A DNA stretch of 64,000 nt from Ditylenchus dipsaci. Taxonomy: Eukaryota; Nematoda; Chromadorea; Rhabditida; Anguinidae. The stretch covers positions 434,001 through 498,000 of the forward strand of contig SADC01001168.1 of NCBI GenBank assembly GCA_004194705.1. The letters are read 5' to 3'. The position numbers and the translations under genes were made by a program. Below the pieces are notes generated by a model, which was not told the origin of the DNA, did not search any database, and saw only the letters and a list, made by a program, of their open reading frames with translations. Below are positions 1-13,400 of the stretch, in pieces (position 1 is the first letter of the stretch; the number at the start of each line of letters is the position of its first letter).

Positions 1-55
1 TGCTATATTTGTCTTTGAAATAGAAAAAGATAATTTAAATATCTAAATAAAATGG

Positions 56-432
56 TTAAAATACTCTATATACATTTTCAAAAAGCGTAAACTTTAAAGC
101 TACAAGAGTAAAGTAATTGGGAATAAGGTTGTTGTCCAAGGATTGCCCTGGGGAATCAGTACCAGAACAACCTACAGCTTCCCTTACTAAACTCACAGCA
201 TCAGGAGTACAATCAGGAAAAGACTTTATTAACACTGGCGAAATAACAGGAATTGACAAACTATAGGATCCTGTTGCCTCTGGAGTGTCTTCTTCTTCGT
301 CGCTGGAGTCGTCACCATAGCATGAGCTTGAGTTGAAGCTGGCGCTGTAAACTTGAGGCTGCACTGGAAGACGACGGAGACGCTGGAGAGATCGCTGAAG
401 CAACTGAGCAAGAGACTGCTCTAGAGGTGGCT
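56..432 (-). CDS. Last exon of an unrecognised protein
   Basis: An open frame of about 120 codons runs leftward to a stop at 56-58. It is preceded by TTTAG at about 433, a usable splice acceptor, and has no ATG near its start, so it reads best as a 3'-terminal exon. The peptide is serine-rich with an acidic DDSSDEEED stretch, then a PVISPVLIKSFPDCTPDAV segment, and ends in ENVYRVF. I recognise no family. No upstream exon was found before the plus-strand ORF at 8.5 kb, so the remainder may lie in a long intron, or the frame may be chance. The moderate composition and the acidic patch are the only arguments for coding. Confidence 0.3.
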
Positions 433-824
433 AAAGTCTAAGTTTTCATTTTTTGGCAAACTTTTGCTCGTAAAATTTTTTTCTGTTTTCCCGTGCTTTG
501 ACTGTCTTATACCAAAATGCGCCGAAATATATCATTCACGTGTTAAAAGTAACCACAAGAATAAGTAGAAAAATATTTGCCAAGCAATCAGCCAATTAGC
601 ATCCCAACTAAAAAAGTGGATTTCTAAAAGTTTAATTCGGAGTCTAATTATGAAAATCGATTTATGTTAGTTATGCTATCATATGCTGGATGTAGTTTAT
701 ATCTCATCTGAAAGCCAGATAAATTATCTTCCGACCCCAAAAAAGCGTTTTTCGTAAAGTTTACTAATCGGCGAGATATAGTCGAATTAGCATCAGCCTA
801 ATTTTTTTTCGTTTTTACTACGGG

Positions 825-1067
825 TCCAGGTTCGAATCCTGGTAGTAGCAAAATATTTTCTTAACTTAGAATTGTGTGGGAAATCCGGTTTGTTAGGACT
901 AAACCTGATGCTCTTCCTACACACATTCGGCTTTACTAAGACTATATGGCTCTTTAACAAGAAAAAATTGTGTTTCCTACCAATCGGATTCGAACTTGTT
1001 CGAAAATTTTGAATTGGCGGTTTTGGGGACGAATTTACCTGGGGACGAATTTACCTAGAGCCTATTT
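825..1067 (+). repeat. Truncated copy of the tRNA-like hAT element seen at 47.7-48.7 kb
   Basis: The sequence from the tRNA-like T-arm GGTTCGAATCC (about 831) through GGGGACGAATTTACCTAGAG matches both ends of the element at 47657-48733. It lacks that element's left terminal repeat and its roughly 760-base middle. The right end contains the GGGGACGAATTTACC terminal motif twice in tandem. It is a solo, 5'-truncated relic. Confidence 0.6.
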
Positions 1068-1947
1068 CGCTGAAAGGTCCCGGCACTAATGTGTCGTCAC
1101 AAGACCAATGGCAGTTTAAATCAAACTATCTCTGGCTATTTTGGACTGGAAATATTCCCTTATAGTCAACTATAGGGTTTCGCTGGAAACGCTGGAAAGG
1201 ACGCTGGGCAATCCTTACACAAGAAAGATAAATGTATAAATTGTCTTAGTTAACGGCATTATTTTTCTACTTTCGACTTTTCGAGAAAAACAATTTTCTA
1301 GGTCGAAGGTTATCTACTGTAATCTTTTTGTAAAAATTAGGGTAATAACAAGTAATTAATTCACTTTCTGTAATTTTACAAAATTCGTAATATATTGACT
1401 ACGTTTTTTGTTCAGTGGTTTTTTTCAGATTGCTCCTTTGGGTATAAGGCGTAGCGGGTGGCAATAGAGATCTGTGTTTAATAAACTAGACTTGTCAAAT
1501 AAGCCTGTTTCATTTTACGAAAAAAAAAGTTATACTGATGTTATTACTGATGAACTCTACTGCCCACTTGCTCATTTTCTGATGCTATATAAAGTTTACC
1601 CTTTTAGTTCATTACCATAGATAGTGCAAAAATTTATTTTTGGGTAATACCTTTACATGCTTATGCAACTGCCTCATCAGTTGAATAAATTTTCTACTGA
1701 TTAGAATAACAAAATTTAGTCTTTACGGACAGGTTGAAATACCGTATTCTCTCTAATGGCTCGTTGACTGTGGGACATAAATAACCCCCTCCTCCAAAAA
1801 AGGGTCATAAATAACCCCCCTTAGTACGACCTAACGGGCGCTGGCCTACCAACGCCTAAGCCTAAAAGATACCCATAAATAACCCCCATAAAATAAAGCT
1901 ATTTAATGGGGTTTATTTATGGGGGGTTATTTATGGGTTTGTACGGG

Positions 1948-2556
1948 CTCGTTCACGGACTGCGACTTACACTGAGACTTTTTTGGCTACATTACCACCT
2001 TTTAGTCTCAGTCTTAGTCTCAGTCTAAGGCGTTCACGGAGTGAGACTTAGACTGAGACTCAGAAATTTTTTCTTTATGTTTTCATGTCTTTAAAGGCCA
2101 TGGTCACTTGTTACAAATTTTGCCCGCCAATTAAAACATTTTTCCCAAATCATTCAACTTCTGTTCGGATTTTTCAACTTGGTTTCTAAAAAAACTACAC
2201 CCAAAATTAAATTCAAAATTAAAACCAAGCTGAAAAATCTGTACACAAGTTCAATGATTCGGAAAAATTTTTGAATTGGCTGGACAAACTTGAAAACAGA
2301 TGAACATGCTCCTTTAACGGCTGAAAAACCACTTTAAAACATTTCTTTACATGTTTTATTTCTCCACCGACCAGACCTCATATTCATCTAACGTTCTCTA
2401 TGTATATTTCTTAAATTTTAAAGTAGCTCTACGGACAGCCTTAAGTTTCAGTCTAAGTCTCAGTCTTAGTCTGAGTCTAAGTATAAGTCGTAGTCCGTGA
2501 ACACCCTTTAGTCTCAGTCTAAGTCTCAGTCTAAGTGGCAGTCCGTGAACGAACCA
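1948..2556. repeat. MITE with (AGACTN) subterminal arrays and a nested element
   Basis: The left end reads GCTCGTTCACGGACTGC and the right end is its inverse, GCAGTCCGTGAACGAACC. Inside, hexamer-like arrays of AGACTG/AGACTT/AGACTC run on both sides in opposite orientation. A second element (about 2128-2280, with TTCAACTTCTG and AAAAATC ends) sits in the middle. No clear target duplication was found. Confidence 0.6.
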
Positions 2557-3510
2557 TTATAGAAACCCGGTATTTCTACTTGTTATAATCTCTCTAAGAG
2601 AGGGCTACAGAGGCGGCTTCTATTTTAAAACACAACAATTACCAAAATAATATAATCTTTCTTTACTGCCGCCAATTAAGATATTTTGTTCACAACTTGG
2701 CTGACCACCGACTATAACAACACTTACAATGCAGTCGACTCTCAATAACCCGTTAACCCTCAAGTTTGTTCCCGCCTATGGTCCGACTCTTTTTTACCTC
2801 AATTTTGAGCTTAGTTAATTTAAAAAAGTTTATTTATTTTTCTGAAATTTTTTTGACTCAAAATGATCGCTAAGAGTTTGTGCTCATTTTAGTAATAAAA
2901 GCATTCAAGAAAAAAAATTAAATGTTGGAAAATCAAATCAAAGGAAATGGTGTTTCGGTAAGTTTCGGTTGAAATCACTCCATACATCTGCAATTGTACC
3001 CATTACTTCCGACTATCAATATAAATATAGTAACCGTAATAATCAACTTGTCATTCGCAGTTATCAAGACAGGTACTTGCCGTATAACCTTTATAAATCC
3101 GGCCCCATCCACTTTGAGCACTTATACCTCAGCCCACACGAAATGTTTTGCAAAGCTTTTATTGCATTTTCTTAACTCTCACGAGCTCTTGCGATTTCAG
3201 TTTTTAGATTTCGAGTTTACACCCATCGAGTAATACCGAAAATTTTCACGATTTTCAGAGGGTTGAAAAATAATCTGGTCGGCCTGATTAATGAAGGTTT
3301 TACGGTAAGTGCTTAACAAAACTAGCTCAGGCTTTTTTTTTTTTGATGGCATCTCTCCTCCTTTTCAGATAGGGGCTTCTAATAGATAGGGCACTTCTTT
3401 TTTTCACCCCTTCTCAAAAGGCTCTCCTATTAGACAGAATACATTACATAAAAATTTATATTTTATTTTTTCGTTAGAGGGCCATTGCCCTTCTCCGACA
3501 ACAGATGTCC

Positions 3511-3680
3511 CCGCCAGTTCAAAAAAAGTTCCTAATAATTGAACTTCTGTACGGATTTTCTAACTTGGTTTCTAACACAACTATACCTAAAATTAATTCT
3601 AGGCCTTGTTTCGTTAGAAACCAAGTTGAAAAATCCGTACAGAAGTTCAATCATTAGACGAAAATTTTTGAATTGGCATG
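3511..3680. repeat. Inverted-repeat element, TTGAACTTCTGTACGGATTT family
   Basis: A palindrome whose arms read GAACTTCTGTACGGATTTT...CTTGGTTTCTAAC and the inverse. Related copies lie at about 2128-2280, 10037-10328 and 39749-39905. These are non-autonomous elements with no coding capacity. Confidence 0.6.
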
Positions 3681-5162
3681 GGACAATCCATAACGCGTGG
3701 CCATGGCCCTGTAAGTTATAAACATTAGTGTTCTCAGCTTTAATACTTGTTTTTTTCATGCATTTTGCTACACTTCTACGCGATTGTTTAGTTAACACCC
3801 CGTTTCCCAAGCTTAATTATTGCTAATAACAGCTTTAAATTTCTTGCTGAACACGGTGATGAAAAAGTTTGAAAAAGTTAGTATTTGCGGGTCAGCTGCC
3901 CCAAAGTCTTTTGACAACTCTTATGCGTTAGTATAATCAAAAATATATAGATTTTGCTGTCCGAAGGTTGGTCAAGGAAACACTATAAATTCGCCACTAA
4001 GACTCACAACTCCAGAATCAACGTATATATTTTTTAGGATTTAAATTGATAGTCACGGACCTGAATAGCGAAACAATAGTGTGTCCTGAGAGAAAACCGA
4101 AACTAATAAATTTCATTAAAGCAGTCATAAGATTAATGCCGAGAAACTGCACTATAATTGCTAATATTAAGCTGTAGGACAGTTTCGAACTGAACTACAG
4201 TTTTACGGCATTATATACGTCATTGGGTTGAATATTGGCAGCAAAAACAAAGCAAAACACGTAATTAAGATGGAAGAAATTTACGAAGAGCTTAAAATAA
4301 GTATTTAAAAGATTTTCACTTAAATTTCCAACTTTAATTAACAAAACTTGACATGTGTCACTATATCGAGGGTATTTTTATTTGTTGGGACCGGCCTGGG
4401 GTGTCACTGCAGCGAGGGTGTAACTATAGCGGGGTGTCACTATAGCGAGGGTCTAGTCTAAGGCATTTTAGACAAAACCAATCAAATCGTCTGCAAGGTG
4501 TCACTATAGCGAGGGTGTTCCTACAGCTAAGTGTCACTAAAGCGGGGTCGACTGCAATCAATTTGATTTTGAGCTTAAAAAAAAGCGCAGACTATGGGTT
4601 TTCTAATGTATTCTTTCTAATTTCAAACTGTTGAAATTTGCCAGTTTTTCTATTTTTTTATCTATTATTTTTTAAACTTTCTCACTCAGACACCGCTGTC
4701 TAGATGTGTTTTAAAGAGTCAACATTGTTACGTGACGTTTTTGTCTTTGTCCTTTTTGTCCAATAAGTAAATTAATTAAATTTGTGAAAATAGACAATAA
4801 CCCTAGATTATAGGCTAAATATAAGAAGTTGAGTCACAGCAACACTAAGAAGGATCTTGTTTCAGCTTTTCCTCAGTAACAAAACCGACTTTATTTAGTC
4901 ATCTCAAAGCCTCTTTAAATTAGTCTATTTTCACAATTGACTGACTACAAATGAATCTGCGGCTCAGGTCTTGAAGCAGGGCTCAAGTATATCGAAGACT
5001 TAAAATCATACACATTTTTTAGTAATACGATTTAGGCAGTTTTCGGAATAACTGTTATTTTATCCAGTGCTGCTTACATTCCGATCAACAAAAGTGAAGC
5101 TTTCAACGTAAATAAATGTTTACATCTCAATTTTCTTGATTTTCGTTCGATTTTCAACATGT

Positions 5163-5406
5163 GGCCCTATCCAACAAAGGGGCGGGGTTTTACCTTGGTT
5201 CCCCTGTTGAATTTTTTTCGCTATCTTTTAGGCTTGAACTTAGGCAAAAGTAGCTAGCATATGTTAGGAAGGACTCAAAAATTAGTTTAAGATAAACTTG
5301 AGTCCATCCTAACATACGCTGGCCTACCCTTGTTTAAGCCTAAAATATAACGAAAAAACAACAGGGGGTACCAAGGCGAAAAAAACCCCCTTTGTTGGAT
5401 AGGGCT
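5163..5406. mobile_element. hAT-like MITE, 8-bp target duplication CAACATGT
   Basis: A 244-bp element with inverted ends (GGCCCTATCCAAC and GTTGGATAGGGCT). It is flanked by exact 8-bp direct repeats CAACATGT at 5155-5162 and 5407-5414. An 8-bp duplication is the hallmark of hAT insertion. There is no transposase, so it is non-autonomous. Confidence 0.8.
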
Positions 5407-8400
5407 CAACATGTTTTAAATTTCTGGTGAAACTTTTTTATGCATGCTTATTTCATACATCCAGAGTCACTTTCGAGTGATTTGTGTGTAAGCCCTGGGC
5501 TCGATTCCATTTAGCAAGCGACAATGCTTTACTTGTGCCAATTTGATCATCGAGTGCCAGATAAATATCGGTCAATTTTGGCTAAACATACCTTAGAAAA
5601 CAAGCGCGTACCGTGAACCTGAGAGTATTAACGTTGAAGACTCATTTTATAAATAGTTGAAGAAAAATGATTTTTTTAAGTTAAAAATAAAGGCGAAAAA
5701 AATTGAACGACCGAAAACCTCTAAAAATACTTTATTTTTGCTTAGAACACAGGCTATCGTCATCTTTTTTAGCTTTGTAGCAAAATAGGGATCTGCCCCA
5801 AAAGGTGTGCTACTTCTCATTATAAATTTATTCTCCCACTCTTCTAATCCCAATTAGCAGCAAGTAGGAGGAGCCATAGTTTTGTCTGACTTTGTATTCA
5901 CTTTTCGCTATAAAATCTTGGGTGAAATCCAATGCTGCATACAATTCTTTAATTCGTTTCCTGAACTGCTGAGTGATTTTGAAAATTTATATAATAGCCA
6001 CATCTTTTTACTTAATTGTAGTTGCATTGGTTTATATGTTATAATGTTAAATATCCTAAAAACTTTTATCTAATTTAGTGATTTTACAGAACTTTAAAAC
6101 TTTTATTTCTGACTTTTGGATGTTAAAATGTATAACTATTTGTCCCATGATTTTTTTTCTGACTTAGCATAAACGCCCACTCATCCTGAGTCAGATTTCT
6201 CACTATCGTTAACTTTACTATTTCTCTACAGTTGTCCACAATCGACGTTCAATTTGCGACACCCTAAAAATTCGTTTCCGCCTAGACTCCGACACTTTTT
6301 TACCCAGACTTTTTGAAAACTTCTGCCAGTCCATCTTTAACAGTCTGCTTTTCCAATTCCACTGTCGTTTGTTTAGAATCGCAAAAAAGCTGTTCTCTCC
6401 CAAACGCGAAAACTCGAGTTTACCTTTATCCAAAATAGTGTAATTCAGTCGACTTCTTGCCTTTTTCAGAGAAAACTTTAAGAACTATGAAAAACGATCG
6501 CAAACCCGTAATCCTTACCGTGTTTGGAACAACACTGTTAAAACAGAATTGAAAAAACCTTCGAAAGCTTAAGGCTCTAGTGAACAATACGTTTTCCTTT
6601 TCGCCTTGGTTCCCTTTCTTTTTTATTGAAAAACAGCTTGGGCCCTCCACCCTGTTGTTTTAAAGGTAATAATTATTAAAGTGATCATGTTTAATATAAT
6701 CACCATATTAACATATATATAATGGACAGGTGACCAAGGCATTTTTCAATAAACAACAAAAGGGAGGACCAAGGCAAAAAATGGAAATGTATCGTTCACT
6801 AGAATCATTGGCAAAAGCCTTCAAAAGCTTGGACTTTGGGCGTTAACAAACTTTTCTGATGTAGTTTTATTGAATATTGATTGTACCTACAGTTATCGAC
6901 AAGATGTATTTTTGCTTTGTCAGAAAATAATAAAAGTTTAAAGTTTGAAATCGCGTTACATAATGTATTTGTAAAGGGCCATTATTTACTGCAATGTGTT
7001 TTCGGAAAGCCTTTAGAATAAAATAATTATTTTTTCAAAGCTTTTTATGTTTTTTGTCACACGCTTTCAAAACAATTTGCAGCAAATAATAATAATAGTA
7101 GTTTTTTCTGAAAGTATGAATAAGAAGGCAAAATCAAATCTAAATAACAAGTTTAATTAATTTGGAAAAATACGTTTTTTTCAAAATTTTCCATCCCACA
7201 AAATTTGCACATTTTAAGGTTATCCAAATAATTTAGCGTGTTTTGATGTGTTATTGCTGCATTAATTTCTTTGTTATTCAATTATTTGTCGTTTTATTAG
7301 TTAATTCAATTATTTTAGATAAATTTGGTTGGTGTCCTAGTAAAAGAGCATTTTACCATTAGTTGCTTTATTTTCTTCCTAAATAAATGAAATTCGTCAG
7401 TGCCAGTCCACCCAGCATGTTATTATTCGTTTTTACTTGCTTTTTCCAGCTGCAAATCTGTGCCTCTTCGTATTTCTTCGCCCTCCACAAAAATACAGTC
7501 TGCATTTGAGCAGGAAAGAGCTGATAAATGAACTACAAGGACTGTCTCGCAAAGTGTAAGTTCGTTTCTGGAATATTTTGAGAAAAAAAGTAATTTTTTT
7601 TGAAATAAATTGTTCTTGGAAAAGCAAGTGCTTCTTTTTAAACACCAAATTGTCATTAAAATTTTAGTTTTAATTTATCATCAGACAGCTTTTCGACAGA
7701 TGTAGATTAAAAAATTAATTGGATGTAACCAAACTACCCACATCTGTTTTAAAACTCAATTTTTAATTTCAAATGGCTTCAGCAAAAGTTGCCTCAATCT
7801 TTTTACTACTACAGTCAAGCCTCTTTAATCATCTTGGGACCGACCTGGGTGACCATTAAAACAAGGTTTATTTAGTCATTTTTAGTCAAACCCAATCTAG
7901 GGAGGGGGTCCGTTAACTTGAGATTTGACTGTCAAAAGCTGATAGTTTCGAATTGCCAAAGTTAGTGATGCCCTTCTGGTCTAAAATAGTGTTATGAGCG
8001 AAAAAAGACAGTCCCTGTGTTTTCAGAAAAGTAAACTGCTGTTTCAAGGCAAGACTAGCTAGATTAGCTGGAATGATGTGTTTTTGCTTTTTTCGAAATG
8101 CCTTTTGGGAAATTCAAAGATCTTACACTTTTTGTAGCGCAGCTTAAATTAGCGTTTAGTGTTTAGATGATCTCATCCAAAACATCGCCTCAAAAGGCTA
8201 AATGATCAAAGATTTTCAAGCACTGCACTTCATTTAATTGTTCATTTTTGTGAGTATAAGCGAATTAATTGTTTTGTCTACATCTGTATCCGGTTTAATC
8301 TAGATGTTTGGAAAATGACATGTTTTCAGCCACTAAGATGCTTTGCATTAAAAAAGATTTATTTTGCTTAAGTATTCATAGAGTTTTTGCTTTATCTGGT

Positions 8401-8498
8401 GTGTATAAAAATACTTATAATACACTTTATTAATACAAAAAATAAAATAAAAACTTATTATCATGAATAACAAACAAATAATAAAATTAAATTTTCAG

Positions 8499-9049
8499 AG
8501 GCGAAATGAGATCCAAGTGGTCCAATGAGGCGGCCCAACAACCTCCAATTTGTCATTGAAAGACTTGCTCAGCCAAGCAGAAGAACAGAGTAAAGAAGTG
8601 GCGGCTCCATCTAACAGCATAACATCTTTGAAAACAGATCTAGAAGCTCCAGTCAGCTACTCCAAATACCAAAAACTGGCCAGTCTGGTGCACCGACCAA
8701 CCCCTGCAGAGATATCGCTTGGAATTTTCAACATCAAAAACTATATTCAAACGCGAAAACTCGAAGAGAATCTCAGACAGCATGGCTTGAAAGCACTTGG
8801 GCCATCATCCACACACAAGACCCAAAGGAAGAACAAGAGGAGGTAACTGTGCCAGTTGTATTGGCTACAGTGCCTTCAGAGACTACTGAAGAAGAGGATG
8901 AAGAAAATAGGATAGAGGAAATAAAACCTAAAGCATCCATAATTCGGGACTGTCTGTTTTTGAGAAGTGGATGTGTGCCAGTTAGAAGACTGGATGGAGC
9001 AAAAACTTCCGCTTATTTGGATAAAGTGCAAGCTTTAATGAGCGTATAA
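8499..9049 (+). CDS. Disrupted ORF of unknown function
   Basis: After a TTTTCAG acceptor at 8492-8498, one frame is open from about 8550 to the stop at 8844-8846. It contains QAEEQSKEVA and KLASLVHRPTPAEISLGIF. A second frame, open over the same region, carries on with DPKEEQEEVTVPVV and an acidic EEEDEE stretch, then RLDGAKTSAYLDKVQALMSV up to the stop at 9047-9049. The two look like parts of one product joined by a one-base shift near 8822-8846. The first frame has no ATG and a stop lies just before it, so its start must be elsewhere. It may be a real gene with assembly errors, a pseudogene, or a terminal exon. I recognise no family. Confidence 0.35.
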
Positions 9050-10410
9050 TAAAATGTTTTATAAAAGTTATTTTTTGTTATGTACATAAAATTCTTGAAT
9101 GTTAGAGCTATTAAGAGCATGTGTATTAGTGGATGGCGGATTAAGCCATAAATCATACAAAATAAACTTTGATAAGGGTATTTATTAGAGGGTAGGGTTT
9201 TGTTGAAAGCAGTACGGTAACTTAAAAGACCCATAAAAAGGCTAAGAAATTCTAATTTAATCGGTTCTTCTAATATTTTCTCGGTTGTTTTTGATTAAAT
9301 TCTAATTATTAGAATAATGAATTTTTTTCAAACTTTAAGCGGTATGAAACTGGCACTTGCCTACAAGAGGTTGTTATTATTAACTGTGAGTAGTGTTTTC
9401 AAGTCTCCTGAGTTCTTTTTTTACGCAAAAAACGCTATAGAAAAAACTGTTTTATAATGGCTCGTTAAGAACCCGGAGTTAGAATAATGGGTGTTCACGA
9501 TGCAAAATACTCCAACTCCGACTCCAACGACAACTACAACTCCGGGTTCTGAACGAGCCATAACGTTTTTTACCTTACTAAAAATTTGAGTTTTCAAAAA
9601 AAAATCCTTACCAAAATTTGACTTTTTATAACTGTTCACAATTTACGAAAAAGGGGCCCCGAAGTGCACAAGAGCCCTGAAATTTTTGTTTTCATTTAGA
9701 AATAACAGAAAATTCAGCCTATTTGAAGTTAGAAATGGGGCATAATTAGAGACTGGGAATAATTAGAATAAATACGGTAGTCGAATATGAACTACCGAAA
9801 TTGCAGCGTATCAAGTACACCTTTTTCCGTAGAGATTAAAGATCTAAACCTATTGCTTGTTAGAACGTATAAATGACACATGAATAAAAACTGGATGAAT
9901 GATAATGTTTACATTAATAATTCTTATTACTTTTTAAAAAAAACTTGACTTCAATCAGCAATACGCAGCAGGCAAAAGACATAATTAACAAAATCTTTTT
10001 TGATGGGCATGCTGGTGCGAGATTGGTGCTCACCACTTCGAAAAATGTTCCTGTTCATTAAAATTCTGAACGGATTTTTCAACCTGGTTTCTAACAAAGC
10101 ATGGCCTATAATTTAATTTTAGGTGTGGTTTTGTTGGAAACCAGGTCAAAGAAACCCGCTACCAGACATTTTCCAATATTTTTTGAAAATTGTCGGCCGA
10201 CATTTTACAATATTTTTTCGGTAAATTCAGCGCTTTCGCCAAACTTTACCGAAAAAATATTGGAAAATGTCTGGTAGCCAAAAATCCACACAGAAGTTGA
10301 ATGATTAGAAAAAAATTAATTGGCGGGCACTAATTTTGAACGTACGGGCATGCCCCTTTAACAAAATAAAATTATTTTTATGAATAATATAGTTTTTAAA
10401 GTGTTCATGA
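9050..10410. other. Intergenic; two inverted-repeat elements
   Basis: No exon chain is seen. At 9457-9561 lies a 105-bp MITE with ends ATGGCTCGTTAAGAACCCGG and its near inverse. At about 10037-10328 is a copy of the GAACTTCTGTACGG family interrupted by a second palindrome (10158-10276, arms CTACCAGACATTTTCCAATA). Confidence 0.6.
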
Positions 10411-13400
10411 TTAACATCCAGAGTGATAGCAGCTTTCAGACTCTTGGGTGATTCCTCCAACACACGATCTAAAATAATGCAGTCAAAAGTGGACACCACT
10501 TATTCTTTAACCTGCACTATTGGTGGTAAAGCAGTGTTTGTGGTTAAATCACACTAACTCTATACACAATTTTGTTTTCAAACATCTTAGCTATTTTAAC
10601 ATTTTATAAAATCACTATCGGCTTGAAAAAATAAAAATTGTAGGGTTCATTACCTGCAGGGACAAGTTCTGTGTCTTCTTCTTTCACCCTCCTGGCCACA
10701 TTGCTGTGTCGAACATTCAGTCCACACCGTCCAGTTGTTCCAATCACAACTTTCGGCATCTTTTGTTTCTTGCTGTTTGGGATCACCATCAACTTCTTCT
10801 TTAGGGATAATTTCGTCAAATTGGGGCCTATCCAAACTAGCTGTTGATACTGCATCCACAGAACCTTGATTCCTAATAATGTTGGTTGAAGAAGCACCTC
10901 TTCGCTAGCAGCCAAGTCTGCCTTATCTATCTCAGAAGTGAACATTTTATCCACTCTCTTTCTCAAAACTTCTCTAGGATTTTGATGGAAGTTGAGGGAG
11001 GTGGAAGTGTAGTGGACTTGGGAAATGTTTTAACATGAACTTTGTCAAAAGAACAAGATGTGTGCTCCACAGAAGAACCCATGCATTCGCAGTTGTTGAT
11101 TAGGGCTAAAACCTAACTTGGTCAAAAACAAGACCTGTTAAAGGTACTGGTATTTTTTTAATTTTGAAAGACCGTTTATAAATTTTATAAAGATCCTCCC
11201 AGACTCCCGCGGCTCACGGGTTAAGGATCAAGTACCCCAAAAGCCATGGGTCACACATATTTTTTAATTCTGGCAACATATATAATTGTAAATCGACCCT
11301 GCTCTACACGATAGAGGTAAAATAAAACTTTATATAAAAAGTAAAATTTACAAAAATAATTTTTCGGCTGACCCGCAGGTGACCGAATTCAATCCTCACC
11401 CGCGGCCAAAATTCGCACATTTGACCCGAGGGTCACCAAAAAACCGGGTTTTAACATTATTATGGAAAATCTGTTATTCCTATGGTGTAGAGCGGGGTTG
11501 ATTCTCTTATTAATCTGTTAAAAGCGGTAAAAATGGAGGCGTAATCGTTTTGCCAATGGCATATTTTTGTCAATGAGATCACTTTGGCAATAGTATGTCA
11601 ATGGTATGGTAACGGCAATGGTATTTCTTTTTCAGGCAAATCACCACTCATTCGGTAGCTCATCTCGCTGGCTGCAAAATGAGTGGTAATTTGCCTGAAA
11701 AAGAAAAAACATCACGTGAGAAAAGAAGCTATTAGCGAAAACATACCATCGGCGAAGTGATCTCATTGGCAAAAAGATCTCGTTGGCAAAGGTTTCATTG
11801 TCAAAACCATTACACCCCAAAAAAATGATGTCTGGGAGCTGAGATAGAAACAAAAAGGTGTTTTTAAAATCCACCCGTAACCCGCGGGAGTCTGTGGCGA
11901 GATTAAGGAATTTTCAATGGACTAAGCTTAACCTTTGAGTCCAACACATAATCTGGTCCTCTGTTTCAAAGAGTCTTTGCCACACACTGACCATTCAGTC
12001 CAATCAGACCAATAGCAGCTTAGTACAGGGTCATCGTCTTCTTCCTCCTGTTTAGTGCTCACGCTTACATTTTCCTTTCCTTCTTTCATAATTCTCATAG
12101 AATCGGCTTCTGGTAGCGCTTCGTCTTTTTCCATCATATTACATTGCTTAAACTGCCTTCATTAAATCTTTGGACTTAATATTTGGTCTTGCCTTTGGAC
12201 GACATCTTTCAGTCTCCAAGTCTTCGCCTGCACAATCGCAGTCAGGCGAATGTTTTATACATTCTCGTTCCCTAGACCTTGTACCCTGCAATGTGCGACA
12301 AATGTTTCAAATAAGTGTATTGACTAATAAAAAAACCTTGAACAAACGCCTGAACATTGACTCCACGCAGCCCAAGCTCCCAAAAACACTTGCTTAGTGT
12401 AGAAGTCTTAGGGTCATCAAATTGGGGTTTGCCTGTTATTGGAGGAAGGGCAGTTGTCGTTGCCTGCTACTGACGCTGCACTGCATTCTTCATCCTCCAT
12501 GGCTCTTCCTGGACAGTCACAACCCATACTTGACTGGCCAGCACCATTTGCATACTGAGAGAAAGGTCGATACTGGGTGTTGCTAAAGCCAGGAGGGGCT
12601 GAAAACGACTTTTCTTAGCATAATGTATATTCCCTATTAGAAGCCCACTCTCTAATAGACGCTCACTCCCTTAATTTTGACTAAGATTTCAGAAATCACG
12701 CCATTTTTGATAGATAATGCCAAGTAGAGTGGGCGAGTCTAGTACTCGAAATCAAGTAATTTTGAGTAATATTCGGAATTTTTTGAGTTTCGAGCATCGA
12801 GTCGAGTACTCGAAAATTTCGAGTTTCAAATATCATATCGAGTCGAGTACTCGAAAATCTCGAGTACTCGCCCACCCTCATGCCAAGATTTTTAGAAGTT
12901 TGAGAAATAGACGCCAATGGGCTTATAATTTAGTTTTTATGCTACAAATTTCAGATTTATACTGACCATAACGGTTTTGGAGGAATACTTGACGCTGAGG
13001 TCTTCTCCAATTGCTAGGAACAATGGACCGCACTAAATTCATAGTGTTCATCTCATAGTCGAAAATAGCTTTTACCGTTGTTCTGCCTAAATTAGTAGAC
13101 GAGGTGCTCTGGAATGAAGAACCAGAAGCGGAATTAAATGAAGAAACAGAGCCAGGGATTATCTTACAGCTTCGACTTCTTAATAAATTATCTTGATTGT
13201 TTTATAATATTATATTGCAAACCTGGTTCTGGTGCCTGAACCACATCTGGTTTGACAGGTTGCCCATGCCTCCCAGTTAGACCAATCACAGCAAGGACCT
13301 TAGTATATGAATCGTATTTTTCAGATAATTTAAATGTTTTGATTGAACCTGCATCACATGCTTTCCGTTCCACGTCTGGTCCTGCACACCCATTTTCACC

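Larger units (their letters stand above)
433..8498. other. 8-kb gene-free stretch filled with inverted-repeat elements
   Basis: No exon chain could be built on either strand here. The stretch holds several palindromic or terminally inverted elements, listed separately where ends are clear, and AT-rich sequence between them. It includes a TSD-flanked hAT-like element (5163-5406), a (AGACTN)-rich element (about 1948-2556), an element with ATAACCCCC ends (about 1757-1940), and inverted repeats at about 3511-3680 and 6545-6835. Short open frames are shadows of these repeats. Confidence 0.7.

Noticed and set aside
2430..2556. CRISPR-like array of AGACTN repeats
   Set aside because: The units are short, degenerate and without unique spacers, and are inverted relative to a partner array. 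They are subterminal repeats of a MITE.
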